Assembly (NCBI RefSeq): GCF_003546865.1
Contig: NZ_CP023434.1
Location: 744,001-808,000 of the forward strand
DNA length: 64,000 nucleotides
Source: Suicoccus acidiformans
GTDB lineage: Bacteria > Bacillota > Bacilli > Lactobacillales > Aerococcaceae
Reading direction: 5' to 3'
Positions 49,111 to 57,070 of the stretch are shown one piece after another. A model generated the notes under the pieces. The model made no database searches, was not told the DNA's origin, and saw only the letters and a program-made list of their open reading frames with translations. A program made the translations under genes and the position numbers. Numbering within the stretch: position 1 is the first letter of the stretch; each line of letters starts with the position of its first letter.

Positions 49111-49758
49111 ATGTTAACGATTATTCAGAACTATTCACCGATGCTCTTAGAAGGCTTCAAAAATACGCTGATTGCTAGTGTTCTTGCACTATTTTTCAGT
49201 TTGATGATTGGGATTTTGATGGGGATGCTTCAAATCAGTCAGAACCGTCTCGTATCAGCTTTAGCCACGGCCTATGTTGAATTCTTTCGCAATATCCCTC
49301 TCTTAGTGATTACGATGTTCTTCTACGTAGCAGTGCCGATGATGGGTGTGCCCGTCTCTGGCTTCCAAGCAGGGGTCATTGGCTTAACCTTGTATACATC
49401 ATCTTTTATCGCCGATAATGTACGTGCGGGAATTTTAAGTATTGACAGAGGTCAGTACGAAGCGGGCATTTCTCAAGGTATGAGCGCAAGCCAAGTGATG
49501 CGGTATATTATTCTTCCGCAAGCGATTCGTGTTGTTATTCCGCCACTTGGCAATCAATTTATTAATTTAGTAAAGAACTCTTCGACGCTGGCGATGGTTG
49601 CCGGGATGGACTTAATGTACTACGGAGATTTAATTGCTTCGGAGACATTTATGACCTTGTCAACCTATGTTGTCGTTGGGGTTTTCTACTTACTGATTAC
49701 AGTGCCTTTGACCTGGTTAATGCAGTACGTTGAGAAACGTTTAGCGCAAGCTTATTAG
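49111..49758 (+). CDS. Amino acid ABC transporter permease 1
   Basis: 215 aa, His/Glu/Gln/Arg/opine type membrane subunit. The N-terminal LEGFKNTLIASVLALFFSL and the EAA-loop YEAGISQGMSASQVMRYIILPQA (split here as YEAGISQG and MRYIILPQA) contact the ATPase. It is one base after the SBP stop. Confidence 0.92.
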   Translation: MLTIIQNYSPMLLEGFKNTLIASVLALFFSLMIGILMGMLQISQNRLVSALATAYVEFFRNIPLLVITMFFYVAVPMMGVPVSGFQAGVIGLTLYTSSFIADNVRAGILSIDRGQYEAGISQGMSASQVMRYIILPQAIRVVIPPLGNQFINLVKNSSTLAMVAGMDLMYYGDLIASETFMTLSTYVVVGVFYLLITVPLTWLMQYVEKRLAQAY

Positions 49759-49773
49759 AAGGAGGACTGCTTA

Positions 49774-50430
49774 ATGGACTTTACAAATGCATTCTCTTGG
49801 ATTAATATTCGATTCTTATTGTCAGGCCTAGAGACAACGCTCTTAGTTGCCTTATTGACCATTATTTTGAGTATCTTTTTTGGTTTTATTCTAGGTATTA
49901 TTCGTTACTATGAAATCCCTGGCGTCTCACGCATTGTAGGCCTTGTGGTAGATACGATTCGAAATTTACCTCTCTTGCTGATTATCTTCTTTACCTATTT
50001 CGCCTTGCCGCAGCTAGGTATCCAATTTGACATCTTCTGGTCAGCTGTCATTGCGATGACGGTCTTTGAATCATGCATGATTTCTGAGATTATTCGCGGA
50101 GGGCTCATCGCTCTACCTAAAGGACAAACCGAAGCAGGCCTATCCACAGGGTTGTCCCGCAATCAAATTATGCGCTATATCCTACTACCTCAAGCAACGC
50201 GGCAAACATTACCTTCAATTGTTAGTCAGCTAATTGCTTTGATTAAGGATACATCGCTTGCGACAATCATCTCATTGCCAGAACTGATGCATAATGCTAA
50301 GATTATTTACGGGCAGAATACGAACTATGTTATTCCTATGTTTGTCGCCTTAGCGGGTATGTACTTTATCGTTTGCTATGCCTTATCACGCTTTTCCAAA
50401 TACCTCTCTCGGCGCATGGAAGTTGCTTAG
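49774..50430 (+). CDS. Amino acid ABC transporter permease 2
   Basis: 218 aa, second membrane subunit of the importer. N-terminal LLSGLETTLLVALLTIILS, FRNIPLL-like segment IRNLPLLLIIFFTYFALP and the EAA loop TEAGLSTGLSRNQIMRYILL are present. A terminator follows. Confidence 0.92.
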   Translation: MDFTNAFSWINIRFLLSGLETTLLVALLTIILSIFFGFILGIIRYYEIPGVSRIVGLVVDTIRNLPLLLIIFFTYFALPQLGIQFDIFWSAVIAMTVFESCMISEIIRGGLIALPKGQTEAGLSTGLSRNQIMRYILLPQATRQTLPSIVSQLIALIKDTSLATIISLPELMHNAKIIYGQNTNYVIPMFVALAGMYFIVCYALSRFSKYLSRRMEVA

Positions 50431-50443
50431 CGAGTAAATATCC

Positions 50444-50472
50444 AACCGACTACACCAATGTGGTCGGTTTTT
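50444..50472 (+). terminator. Rho-independent terminator of the ABC operon
   Basis: An 11-bp stem AACCGACTACA/TGTGGTCGGTT with loop CCAA is followed by TTTTT. Confidence 0.9.
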
Positions 50473-50585
50473 GATATTTAAGATATACGTTTAATTTTCG
50501 GGGTAATCTACTTTATTTCACTTTCACAATATAAAATTTTGATAAGTCTTGAGGTGTTTTCGTATATTTTTATCTATGAATTGCG

Positions 50586-50591
50586 TATAAT
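50586..50591 (+). promoter_or_regulatory. -10 element upstream of the EIIA gene
   Basis: A perfect TATAAT lies 38 bp before ATG 50624; a TG two bases upstream gives TGCGTATAAT. The -35 is not clear. Confidence 0.5.
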
Positions 50592-50623
50592 GAAACAAAA
50601 TAAGTAGATTGGAGGAGCTCGAA

Positions 50624-51130
50624 ATGAATGTAAATATCTATAACCTTGTGGCGGGTGAGGTGCTCCCGATAACAGACGTCAATGATTTTTCATTTTCTGA
50701 TAAATTATTAGGGGAAGGGTTCGGGGTGGAACCTTCAAATGGAAAGATTTATGCACCAGTTGATGGGAAGATTTCGACCATCTTTAAGATGAAACATGCC
50801 TTCTCGATTCAGGTGACAGAACGAGTCGAGCTGTTAATTCATATGGGCATTAATACCTTGACAATTGAGGAAGGAAGCCCGTTCACCTTATTTATTGAAG
50901 AAGGGCAAAGCGTGGAAGCTGGTGACTTATTAGCTGAGGTGGACTTAGCAGCCCTCGATGCCCTGCTGAAAGAGCGAACCATTATTTGTGCGATAACCTC
51001 AATGGAGTGGATTCAAGATTTTAAACTGCATCAAGTAGGCCAAGCTGCTGTAGGGGACCTGCTTGCAAGCTTTGATATTCCAGATAATGCAGGTTTTCAA
51101 GCAAAAGAGTTTACAAATGATAGCCAATAG
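50624..51130 (+). CDS. Stand-alone PTS EIIA (glucose family) protein
   Basis: 168 aa from ATG 50624 (GGAGGAG upstream). A single EIIA-Glc fold: APVDGKISTIF, KHAFSI (His58) and LLIHMGINTL with the phosphorylatable His73. No EIIB or EIIC domain is nearby, so it must serve a PTS permease elsewhere or act as a regulator, as Crr does in other bacteria. Confidence 0.88.
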   Translation: MNVNIYNLVAGEVLPITDVNDFSFSDKLLGEGFGVEPSNGKIYAPVDGKISTIFKMKHAFSIQVTERVELLIHMGINTLTIEEGSPFTLFIEEGQSVEAGDLLAEVDLAALDALLKERTIICAITSMEWIQDFKLHQVGQAAVGDLLASFDIPDNAGFQAKEFTNDSQ

Positions 51131-51138
51131 GGTAAAAT
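51110..51138 (+). promoter_or_regulatory. Promoter of the MhqR-like regulator gene
   Basis: TTTACA (51110-51115), a 17-bp spacer and TAAAAT (51133-51138). It overlaps the end of the EIIA coding sequence. Confidence 0.65.
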
Positions 51139-51140
51139 AT

Positions 51141-51152
51141 AATTAGTTCGAA
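51141..51152 (+). promoter_or_regulatory. Putative operator copy 1 (AATTAGTTCGAA)
   Basis: AATTAGTTCGAA is identical to the left half of the operator at 51642-51653. It lies 3 bp after the -10 of the regulator's own promoter, which fits autorepression. Confidence 0.6.
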
Positions 51153-51181
51153 AATGAAATATATGCTTTGGAAATGAGGTC

Positions 51182-51622
51182 ATGATTATGAATCGCAATG
51201 AAGAAGCTTTAAAAGCTTTTATTGGGATTCGAAGGACTGCAGACTTATTGGAAAAACACGTAGCGGAAGATGTGAAGCGCTATGGCCTGAATATTAATGA
51301 ATTCGGGGTGTTAGAGCTTCTTTATCACAAAGGGTCGTCGCCCGTTCAGAAAATCAAAGAGAAGATTCTAGTGGCTAGTAGCTCAACAACGTATGTGATT
51401 GATAAGCTTTGCGCGAAAGGTTTGGTCTATCGCCATCAAAGCGAAGAGGATCGCCGTATTACGCTCGTCAGCTTGAGTCATGAAGGATATACTTTGATTG
51501 ATGAAATATTTCCGAGCCATGCTATTGCTATAGAAGCTTGTTTTGACAGCTTAAATGAGGAAGAACTGAGTAACCTTCGAACATCATTGAAGAAAATCAG
51601 TGCAAAAGTGCCAACCCACTGA
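51182..51622 (+). CDS. MarR-family regulator, MhqR-like
   Basis: 146 aa from ATG 51182 (ATG 51188 also possible). The winged-helix region NINEFGVLELLYHKG, SSSTTYVIDKLCAKGLV and EEDRRITLVSLSHEG fits the MhqR/OhrR branch of MarR proteins. Downstream genes encode the protein set repressed by MhqR in B. subtilis (two ring-cleaving dioxygenase-like proteins, a flavin-binding reductase, an esterase), so it probably senses quinones or catechols. The stop codon lies inside a short terminator hairpin. Confidence 0.85.
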   Translation: MIMNRNEEALKAFIGIRRTADLLEKHVAEDVKRYGLNINEFGVLELLYHKGSSPVQKIKEKILVASSSTTYVIDKLCAKGLVYRHQSEEDRRITLVSLSHEGYTLIDEIFPSHAIAIEACFDSLNEEELSNLRTSLKKISAKVPTH

Positions 51623-51637
51623 GTTGGCCTTTTCTTT
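51610..51637 (+). terminator. Short terminator at the end of the regulator gene
   Basis: GCCAAC/GTTGGC with a 7-nt loop is followed by CTTTTCTTT; the stop codon lies in the loop. It probably uncouples the regulator from the downstream operon. Confidence 0.7.
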
Positions 51638-51664
51638 AGACAATTAGTTCGAATTCGAGATAAT
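51636..51664 (+). promoter_or_regulatory. Promoter with embedded MhqR-type operator for the detoxification operon
   Basis: TTAGAC (51636-51641), a 17-bp spacer and GATAAT (51659-51664). The spacer and -10 hold the near-palindrome TTAGTTCGAATTCGAGATAA (51644-51663), close to the B. subtilis MhqR box (ATCTCGAATTCGAGAT). Repressor binding would block RNA polymerase directly. Confidence 0.8.
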
Positions 51665-51678
51665 TTAGGAGGAATAAA

Positions 51679-52635
51679 ATGCATAATTTATTAGGAATAC
51701 ACCATGTCACAGCTATGACGAATGATGCAGAACGCAATTATCAATTTATCACACAGGTTTTAGGGATGCGTTTAGTTAAGAAGACCGTTAATCAAGATGA
51801 TATTCATACTTATCACACCTTCTTTGCCGACGACGTGGGGTCCCCAGGAACAGATTTAACATTCTTTGCCTTTCCGGGACAAGAAGCTGGGCGAGATGGA
51901 ACGAATATGATTCACCGTATTGGCTTAAGGGTACCCAATGATGAAGCTTTAGCTTATTATTTAAAGCGGCTGTCTGACTTTAATGTAGACCATGGAGAGA
52001 TTTATGAATATAACGGCCATCAAGTCTTCGATTTCGAAGAAGAAGATGGCCAGAAATATCGCCTCTACTCTGATGAGAAGAACGTTGGTGTTCCGGCTGG
52101 TACACCATGGAAGAATGGCCCTGTTCCACTTGAATATGCGATTTACGGACTTGGACCGATTGAAATTAAAGTGAGTTATTTCGATGAGTTTAAGACCTTG
52201 ATGCAAGAAATTTACCGCATGGAAATTGTTCAAGAGTCCGAAGATATGACCTTGCTTGAAATAGGCGAAGGGGGCCATGGTGGTCAAATGATTCTTATAA
52301 AAGATACAGCTACCCCGATTGCTTACGAAGGCTACGGTCAAGTGCATCATGTATCTTATAGAGTTGCGGATTCTGAGAGTTTAGATTTTTGGCGCGATCG
52401 CTATGATAAGTTAGGAATGGGACATTCCGGTCATGTAGATCGTTATTTCTTCGAAGCACTCTATACCAGAATTGGTCACATTCTTCTAGAGCTTTCTACT
52501 GATGGTCCTGGCTTTATGGGTGATGAACCTTATGAAACCTTAGGTGAATCCCTATCTTTACCGCCATTTCTAGAGCCCCATCGTGAGTATATTGAAGCAC
52601 AAATTAAGCCGTTTGACACACGTCAATCGAAATAA
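51679..52635 (+). CDS. Ring-cleaving dioxygenase-like VOC protein 1 (MhqO/MhqA-like)
   Basis: 318 aa with two glyoxalase/VOC modules. N-terminal LLGIHHVTAMTNDAERNYQFI and second-module YGQVHHVSYRVADSE carry the conserved metal-binding His; the C-terminal part has FEALYTRIGHILLELSTDGPGF with a metal-binding Glu. Relatives act in thiol-dependent or oxygenolytic detoxification of quinones and catechols. First of four genes under the MhqR-type operator. Confidence 0.88.
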   Translation: MHNLLGIHHVTAMTNDAERNYQFITQVLGMRLVKKTVNQDDIHTYHTFFADDVGSPGTDLTFFAFPGQEAGRDGTNMIHRIGLRVPNDEALAYYLKRLSDFNVDHGEIYEYNGHQVFDFEEEDGQKYRLYSDEKNVGVPAGTPWKNGPVPLEYAIYGLGPIEIKVSYFDEFKTLMQEIYRMEIVQESEDMTLLEIGEGGHGGQMILIKDTATPIAYEGYGQVHHVSYRVADSESLDFWRDRYDKLGMGHSGHVDRYFFEALYTRIGHILLELSTDGPGFMGDEPYETLGESLSLPPFLEPHREYIEAQIKPFDTRQSK

Positions 52636-52650
52636 ATAGGAGGAAGCTTT

Positions 52651-53568
52651 ATGCAGGCAACACCTAGAATTCACCATATTACAGCGATTGTTAGGGATCC
52701 CCAAATTAATTTAGATTTCTATCGGGGTGTCTTAGGAATGCGTTTAGTTAAGCAAACAGTGAATTTCGATAGTTCATCTGTCTATCACTTTTACTATGGC
52801 GATGAGGCAGCTAGACCTGGCTTTATATTAACCTTCTTCCCTTATCCAACTGCCCGATCGGGTGAGCGAGGTGGCGGGCAAGTAGGTCGGATCGCCTTTC
52901 GAATTCCTCAAGGTAGCTTATCTTACTGGCAAGAGCGTCTAAATAAACACGGCATTAACTGGTCGATGGATACCATGTTAGGGCAAAAAGCTATTTTCTT
53001 CGATGATCCGGATAATTTAGCCTTAGCCTTCATTGAGGTAGAAGAAGAAGCTGAATCCAATGCTTTATTAGGTTTTGCAGGGACAGTCTTACATTCCGTC
53101 CAACCCCAAGATACCTTTACCTTACTACATAAAGACTTTGGACTAGAACTCCTTCAAGAAACAGAGGGAAGCTACTTACTCCAAACCGTAGGTGAAGAGG
53201 CGCATCTTATTGAAATTTCCAAGACAGTGCATCCGTTAGGCCGCATTACAGTAGGGACTGTTCACCATATTGCTTGGTCCGTACCTGACGATGTCGCTCA
53301 TTTAGCCGCCCATCGATATTTCGCCCAACAAGGGCAAGAGGTGACAGATATTCGTGACCGCAAGTACTTTAAAGCCTTCTACTTCAGAGAAGCAGGTCGT
53401 ATATTATTTGAAGTGGCGACCGATACACCCGGCTTTACCATTGATGAGTCGATCGAAGAGCTGGGCCAAAACTTGAAATTACCGGTCCAATATGAAGCAC
53501 AGCGCGCGGCCTTTGAAGCAGACCTACCGGTAATTGAATTGAAGGAGTTTACGGATGATTTCTTATAA
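52651..53568 (+). CDS. Ring-cleaving dioxygenase-like VOC protein 2
   Basis: 305 aa, a paralogue of the preceding gene with the same module order (RIHHITAIVRDPQINLDFYRG, then GTVHHIAWSVPDD and YFREAGRILFEVATDTPGF). Tandem copies of this family occur in mhq-type operons. RBS AGGAGG; it overlaps the next gene by 14 bases. Confidence 0.88.
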   Translation: MQATPRIHHITAIVRDPQINLDFYRGVLGMRLVKQTVNFDSSSVYHFYYGDEAARPGFILTFFPYPTARSGERGGGQVGRIAFRIPQGSLSYWQERLNKHGINWSMDTMLGQKAIFFDDPDNLALAFIEVEEEAESNALLGFAGTVLHSVQPQDTFTLLHKDFGLELLQETEGSYLLQTVGEEAHLIEISKTVHPLGRITVGTVHHIAWSVPDDVAHLAAHRYFAQQGQEVTDIRDRKYFKAFYFREAGRILFEVATDTPGFTIDESIEELGQNLKLPVQYEAQRAAFEADLPVIELKEFTDDFL

Positions 53569-54169
53569 TACGAGTGAATTAAGCCAGAAAGCGATGAAAA
53601 AGCTCCTTATCGGTGCCATTAATCGTCCGATAGCACTCGTTGGCACGCAGTCAACTGCAGGTGATTTTAACCTGGGTCCATTCAGCTATTTCAATATTGC
53701 TTCCTTCCACCCCCCGGTTATTAGCTTGGCGATTCAGCGCAAGGAAGATGGCACCCATAAAGATACCGCCCGAAATTTATTGGAACAAGGCGAAGCTAGT
53801 GTTCATATTGTCAATGAAGCCACGGTATCTGATGCTAATCAGACTGCTGCAAGTCTGCCCTATGGGGAGAGTGAACTTTCCAGGACGGCATTCAAGCCGG
53901 TTACGTCTCAGACCATTCAAGTTCCTTATTTAAAGGAAGCCCCAATCGTCTATGAAGCACGCTACCTTACCCATCAAACGATTCATGCGGCTGAGCAAGC
54001 GACTGCGGATGTGTTCTTATTGCAGATACAGCGCGTTCATTTATCACAAGAAGTTTATGATGAAGCGACAGGTTATGTTGATTATGCCAGGTTAAAGCCT
54101 GTCACACGACTTGCAGGCAATGATTACGCTACATTGGGGGAAATATTCCAAGTTGAACGACCAGATTAG
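53555..54169 (+). CDS. Flavin reductase-like (FMN-binding split-barrel) protein
   Basis: 204 aa. The split-barrel flavin reductase pattern is visible in the N-terminal half: NRPIALVGTQSTAGDFNLGPFSYFN, FHPPVISLAIQRK, KDTARNLLEQGEASVHIVNE. It probably supplies reduced flavin or reduces quinones or nitro compounds in the detoxification pathway. ATG 53555 with AAGGAG upstream inside the VOC2 gene. Confidence 0.85.
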   Translation: MISYNTSELSQKAMKKLLIGAINRPIALVGTQSTAGDFNLGPFSYFNIASFHPPVISLAIQRKEDGTHKDTARNLLEQGEASVHIVNEATVSDANQTAASLPYGESELSRTAFKPVTSQTIQVPYLKEAPIVYEARYLTHQTIHAAEQATADVFLLQIQRVHLSQEVYDEATGYVDYARLKPVTRLAGNDYATLGEIFQVERPD

Positions 54170-54179
54170 GGGGATGAAG

Positions 54180-54797
54180 ATGTATCACTATATTCAAAAA
54201 GCCGGAGAGCCTGGCGCTGAGACTTTTATTGCCTTTCATGGAACCGGAGGAGACGAAACAGATCTCATATCCGTTGCTAAAGCAATTGCACCGGATGCTC
54301 AAGTCATTGGTGTGCGAGGAGATGTTGATGAGAACGGGGCTTTGCGCTTTTTTAAACGGATTAAAGAAGGTCAGTATGACTGGAAAGATTTAGCTGAGCG
54401 AGGCCAGCGACTGAGAACATTCCTCACCGAATTAGCAGAGCAAGAGCAGTTCTCCTTAGATCAAACCTATTTACTAGGCTTTTCGAATGGTGCGAATATG
54501 GCCTATCATTTAATGGTCGAAGCCGGCTTACCAGTCAAAGGTGCTTATCTTTTTGCACCGATGTACCCTAAAGATTTACCGAAAGATCATATCGATTTGT
54601 CCGGCAAGCGTTTCTTTGTCTCCATGGGTAAAGCGGACCCTATTGTTCCGTTGGCTGAGAGCAAACGTGTTGCCAAGCAACTCAAATCTTTCGGTGCGAT
54701 TGTGGCAGAGTTCTGGGTAGAAAGCCATGAAATCTCACTAGAAAGTCTGCAAGCTGCTCAAGTAAATTACGCTGAATCACTGCAAGCATCACAATAA
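54180..54797 (+). CDS. Alpha/beta hydrolase, phospholipase/carboxylesterase family (MhqD-like)
   Basis: 205 aa from ATG 54180 (GGGGG 6-7 bases upstream; ATG 54174 is too close to it). Nucleophile Ser102 in GFSNGA, acid Asp153 in GKADPIVP and His183 in ESHEIS form the triad; FHGTGGDETDLI is the oxyanion-side motif. MhqD-type esterases accompany the dioxygenases in B. subtilis mhqED. Last gene of the operon. Confidence 0.88.
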   Translation: MYHYIQKAGEPGAETFIAFHGTGGDETDLISVAKAIAPDAQVIGVRGDVDENGALRFFKRIKEGQYDWKDLAERGQRLRTFLTELAEQEQFSLDQTYLLGFSNGANMAYHLMVEAGLPVKGAYLFAPMYPKDLPKDHIDLSGKRFFVSMGKADPIVPLAESKRVAKQLKSFGAIVAEFWVESHEISLESLQAAQVNYAESLQASQ

Positions 54798-54805
54798 TTT
54801 GAATT

Positions 54806-54835
54806 CACCGCAAAAGATTTCTTTTGCGGTGTTTT
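54806..54835 (+). terminator. Rho-independent terminator of the detoxification operon
   Basis: A perfect 11-bp stem CACCGCAAAAG/CTTTTGCGGTG with loop ATTT is followed by TTTT. Confidence 0.92.
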
Positions 54836-54920
54836 AATAGAATCTTGTATAGGCCTGGTAATTGCCTTGAATATTCGGTAGAATATTTCTAAAGCAAAAT
54901 AAAAACAAATGGAGGCCTTC

Positions 54921-55907
54921 ATGCAAAAAATAGCCCTTTTACTCAGTACGACCCTACTGCTCGTCGCTTGTCAGAATAATCCGATCCAAGGACAAGATAC
55001 GACACAAACCCAAAGTACTCAAATGAGTGACAGCGCAGAAGCGCCAGCAACTGTCGAAAGTGCAGTCGACTCTTCTGCTTCGTCAGTTGAGCATCAAGAT
55101 GAAAGTAGTGTTTCACAGCGGGGTATCCGCCAAGCATGGACGGATTATAGTTCCTATGCGGAAGTAGATGACGGCGGCTATGCCTACTATATTTATAATG
55201 ATCCTGACATTTCTTCAGAAATATTTCCCCTTTCGGATGTTTCTTCTGAGAGAGTTGTCTTGTTTACGTTTGACGATGCTCCTGCCCCAGATAGCTATGC
55301 CGTTAAAATGGCTGAATTAATGAAGGAGAAAGATGTTAACGCAATCTTCTTAGTGAATGGGATGTATTTAGAAGACGAATATGGCCAAGAAATTACGAAG
55401 ACTATTTATGATATGGGCTTTGAAATCGGCAACCATACTCAAACCCATGCGAATTTACGTGAATTAAGTTATGAGGAACAATACGCAGAAATTAACCGTA
55501 CGAGCGAAATGGTTGAAGAGATTACGGGTGAAGCGCCACGCTGGTTCCGTCCACCTTTCGGCTTGTATAATATGGATACGTTGGAAATTTGTAATGACCT
55601 AGGTATGCAACTGATGACCTGGTCCTTTGGTTATGACTGGATGGACGAATATCTAGATGGGGATGCACTCGCGGAAGTATCCTTAAATAATAAATATTTG
55701 CGCCCAGGCAATAATATTCTGATGCATGACCGGCCTTGGACCTATGAAGCCCTTGAGGAAATGATCGACGGTTACCGGGCAATGGGCTTAGAAATCGTTG
55801 ACCCCTTGTTGATTAAACATCAAGAGAACAATCTCGAAGTTCATGGCATTGGTGAAGACGGGGAATACATTACCACGGATGATGCGGCAGAAGGTGAAGC
55901 AACCTAG
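54921..55907 (+). CDS. Polysaccharide deacetylase lipoprotein (NodB domain)
   Basis: 328 aa from ATG 54921 (GGAGG 5 bases upstream; ATG 54909 lies before the RBS). A lipoprotein signal ends in LLVAC. A Ser/Gln-rich linker leads to a NodB deacetylase domain with motif 1 TFDDAP (the common form is TFDDGP), motif 2 HTQTH, motif 3 RPPFGLYN and LMHD near the end. It probably deacetylates peptidoglycan or another N-acetylated cell-surface glycan. An acidic tail ends the protein. Confidence 0.9.
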   Translation: MQKIALLLSTTLLLVACQNNPIQGQDTTQTQSTQMSDSAEAPATVESAVDSSASSVEHQDESSVSQRGIRQAWTDYSSYAEVDDGGYAYYIYNDPDISSEIFPLSDVSSERVVLFTFDDAPAPDSYAVKMAELMKEKDVNAIFLVNGMYLEDEYGQEITKTIYDMGFEIGNHTQTHANLRELSYEEQYAEINRTSEMVEEITGEAPRWFRPPFGLYNMDTLEICNDLGMQLMTWSFGYDWMDEYLDGDALAEVSLNNKYLRPGNNILMHDRPWTYEALEEMIDGYRAMGLEIVDPLLIKHQENNLEVHGIGEDGEYITTDDAAEGEAT

Positions 55908-55958
55908 GCAGAAACTGACGTAGAAGAAGTTGCGACATACTAAATATTAATTGAACAA

Positions 55959-55994
55959 CCCACTTTACTAGCTGGTGAAGTGGGCTATTCTTTT
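55959..55994 (+). terminator. Terminator of the deacetylase gene
   Basis: Stem CCCACTTTAC/GTGAAGTGGG (one wobble) with a 6-nt loop is followed by ATTCTTTT. Confidence 0.8.
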
Positions 55995-56003
55995 GCGCTA
56001 AAT

Positions 56004-56169
56004 TAGGCTCTAAGCTTCGGCTCCGCCTACGCACTTGAATGGCTAAGCATTCGTTTCACGAATACTAAGACACGCATCGTAGCAGGCAAAGACGAAAGCT
56101 CTTTGCCAAGCAAGAGCCGGAGTCTGCTATGGGCCTCTTCGAATTGGTCTTTGCCGAGTTAGAGTCCTA
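56004..56169. other. Highly self-complementary block, candidate ncRNA or small mobile element
   Basis: The outer pair TAGGCTCTAAGCTTCGGC (56004-56021) and GCCGAGTTAGAGTCCTA (56153-56169) is nearly complementary. Nested pairs include CTTCGGCTC/GAGCCGGAG, GCCTACG/CGTAGCAGGC, ATTCGT/ACGAAT and GGCAAAG/CTTTGCC. The composition is less AT-rich than its surroundings. No promoter or terminator ties it to either neighbour. Confidence 0.35.
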
Positions 56170-56307
56170 TGTGCGTTTGAAGTTCTTACAGGAAAAGCTT
56201 TCGAATTATGGCGTAAATTATTTATGTTTATTTTTGTATTGTATAGAACAAGGGCAATTTATACTATAAATAATAGTTACCCGATGATAAAAAATTAATA
56301 TTTTTGC

Positions 56308-56313
56308 TATAAT
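56308..56313 (+). promoter_or_regulatory. Possible upstream nrd promoter (extended -10)
   Basis: TGCTATAAT at 56305-56313 would start a leader of about 150 nt. That leader contains successive hairpins (GCCTTG/CAAGGC, GCTTG/CAAGC, GCAAG/CTTGC, CAAGTTCAAT/ATTGAACTTG). Confidence 0.45.
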
Positions 56314-56388
56314 TAAGCGGATTGCCTTGTCACAGCAAGGCCTTCACCTGCTTGCCATGAATTCAAGCAAAACGCAAGACTTGCTTTT

Positions 56389-56450
56389 CAAGTTCAATCA
56401 ATATATAGTATATGTATTGAACTTGACACCCACATATTGGGTTCTATGAC
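56389..56450 (+). promoter_or_regulatory. nrd operon promoter with NrdR-like boxes
   Basis: -35 TTGACA (56423-56428), a 16-bp spacer and TATGAC (56445-56450). The window 56396-56411 contains CAATATATAG, which fits the NrdR core CWATATATWG; the window 56427-56442, 31 bp downstream (about three helical turns), matches 10 of 16 box positions and lies in the promoter. A perfect inverted repeat CAAGTTCAAT (56389-56398) / ATTGAACTTG (56416-56425) brackets the first box. Confidence 0.6.
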
Positions 56451-56469
56451 ATAGGAGGATTGCATAAAA

Positions 56470-56697
56470 ATGGAAGTAAAACTATATAGTAAAGCAGGCT
56501 GTGGTGAGTGTATGTTCACGAAGAAGTTTTTCGAAAAACATAATATTGACTTTCAAGAAATTAATATCACTGAAGATCCAGAGCGTACCCAAGATGTAGT
56601 GGACTTAGGTTTCAAAGCCTTACCTGTAGTCCTCATCGAAGGACAAGAACCGTTTAGTGGTTATCGTCCAGATAAATTAGAAGTCTTGGTGTCTTAA
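56470..56697 (+). CDS. nrdH: Glutaredoxin-like NrdH-redoxin
   Basis: 75 aa thioredoxin-fold protein that reduces class Ib ribonucleotide reductase. The redox motif is CGEC (Cys11, Cys14); the common form is CVQC/CMQC. ALPVVLIEG and FSGYRPDKL are typical of NrdH. First gene of nrdHIEF. Confidence 0.93.
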   Translation: MEVKLYSKAGCGECMFTKKFFEKHNIDFQEINITEDPERTQDVVDLGFKALPVVLIEGQEPFSGYRPDKLEVLVS

Positions 56698-56698
56698 G

Positions 56699-57070
56699 AT
56701 GATGCTAGCTTATTTTACACTGACGGGTCAGACACGGAAGTTTGTAAATAAGTTTCCCGAGGTGGAGTCGGTGGAAATTCAACCAGCGAATCCTTTTATT
56801 GAAATGGAAGAACCCTTTATCTTAGTGGTTCCAACTTACGAAGCAGAGATTACCGAACCCGTGAACGATTTCCTAGAGACTGGCCAGAATATTGCCTTGT
56901 GCCGAGGAATTTTCGGTGGGGGGAATCGCAATTTCGCCCAATTATTCTGCTTCACTGCGGACGATTTGTCCGAAGAATATAATATCCCGGTGCTACATCG
57001 CTTTGAGTTCCAAGGTAGCGAGAATGATGTAGCCAAGATGGAGGAGGAATTGAAACAATATGCACAGTAG
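56699..57070 (+). CDS. nrdI: Flavodoxin-like NrdI
   Basis: 123 aa. Provides the oxidant (superoxide via FMN) that assembles the manganese-tyrosyl cofactor of NrdF. FMN-binding segments AYFTLTGQTRKFV, VPTYEAE and RGIFGGGNRNFAQLFC are present. Consecutive ATG codons at 56699 and 56702 follow the nrdH stop by one base, suggesting coupling. It overlaps nrdE. Confidence 0.92.
   Translation: MMLAYFTLTGQTRKFVNKFPEVESVEIQPANPFIEMEEPFILVVPTYEAEITEPVNDFLETGQNIALCRGIFGGGNRNFAQLFCFTADDLSEEYNIPVLHRFEFQGSENDVAKMEEELKQYAQ

Larger units (their letters stand above)
55908..56469. other. Intergenic region between the deacetylase and nrdH
   Basis: 562 bp holding the deacetylase terminator, a GC-richer highly structured block (56004-56169), an AT-rich stretch and the nrd control region. 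No open frame with an RBS is seen. Confidence 0.6.
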
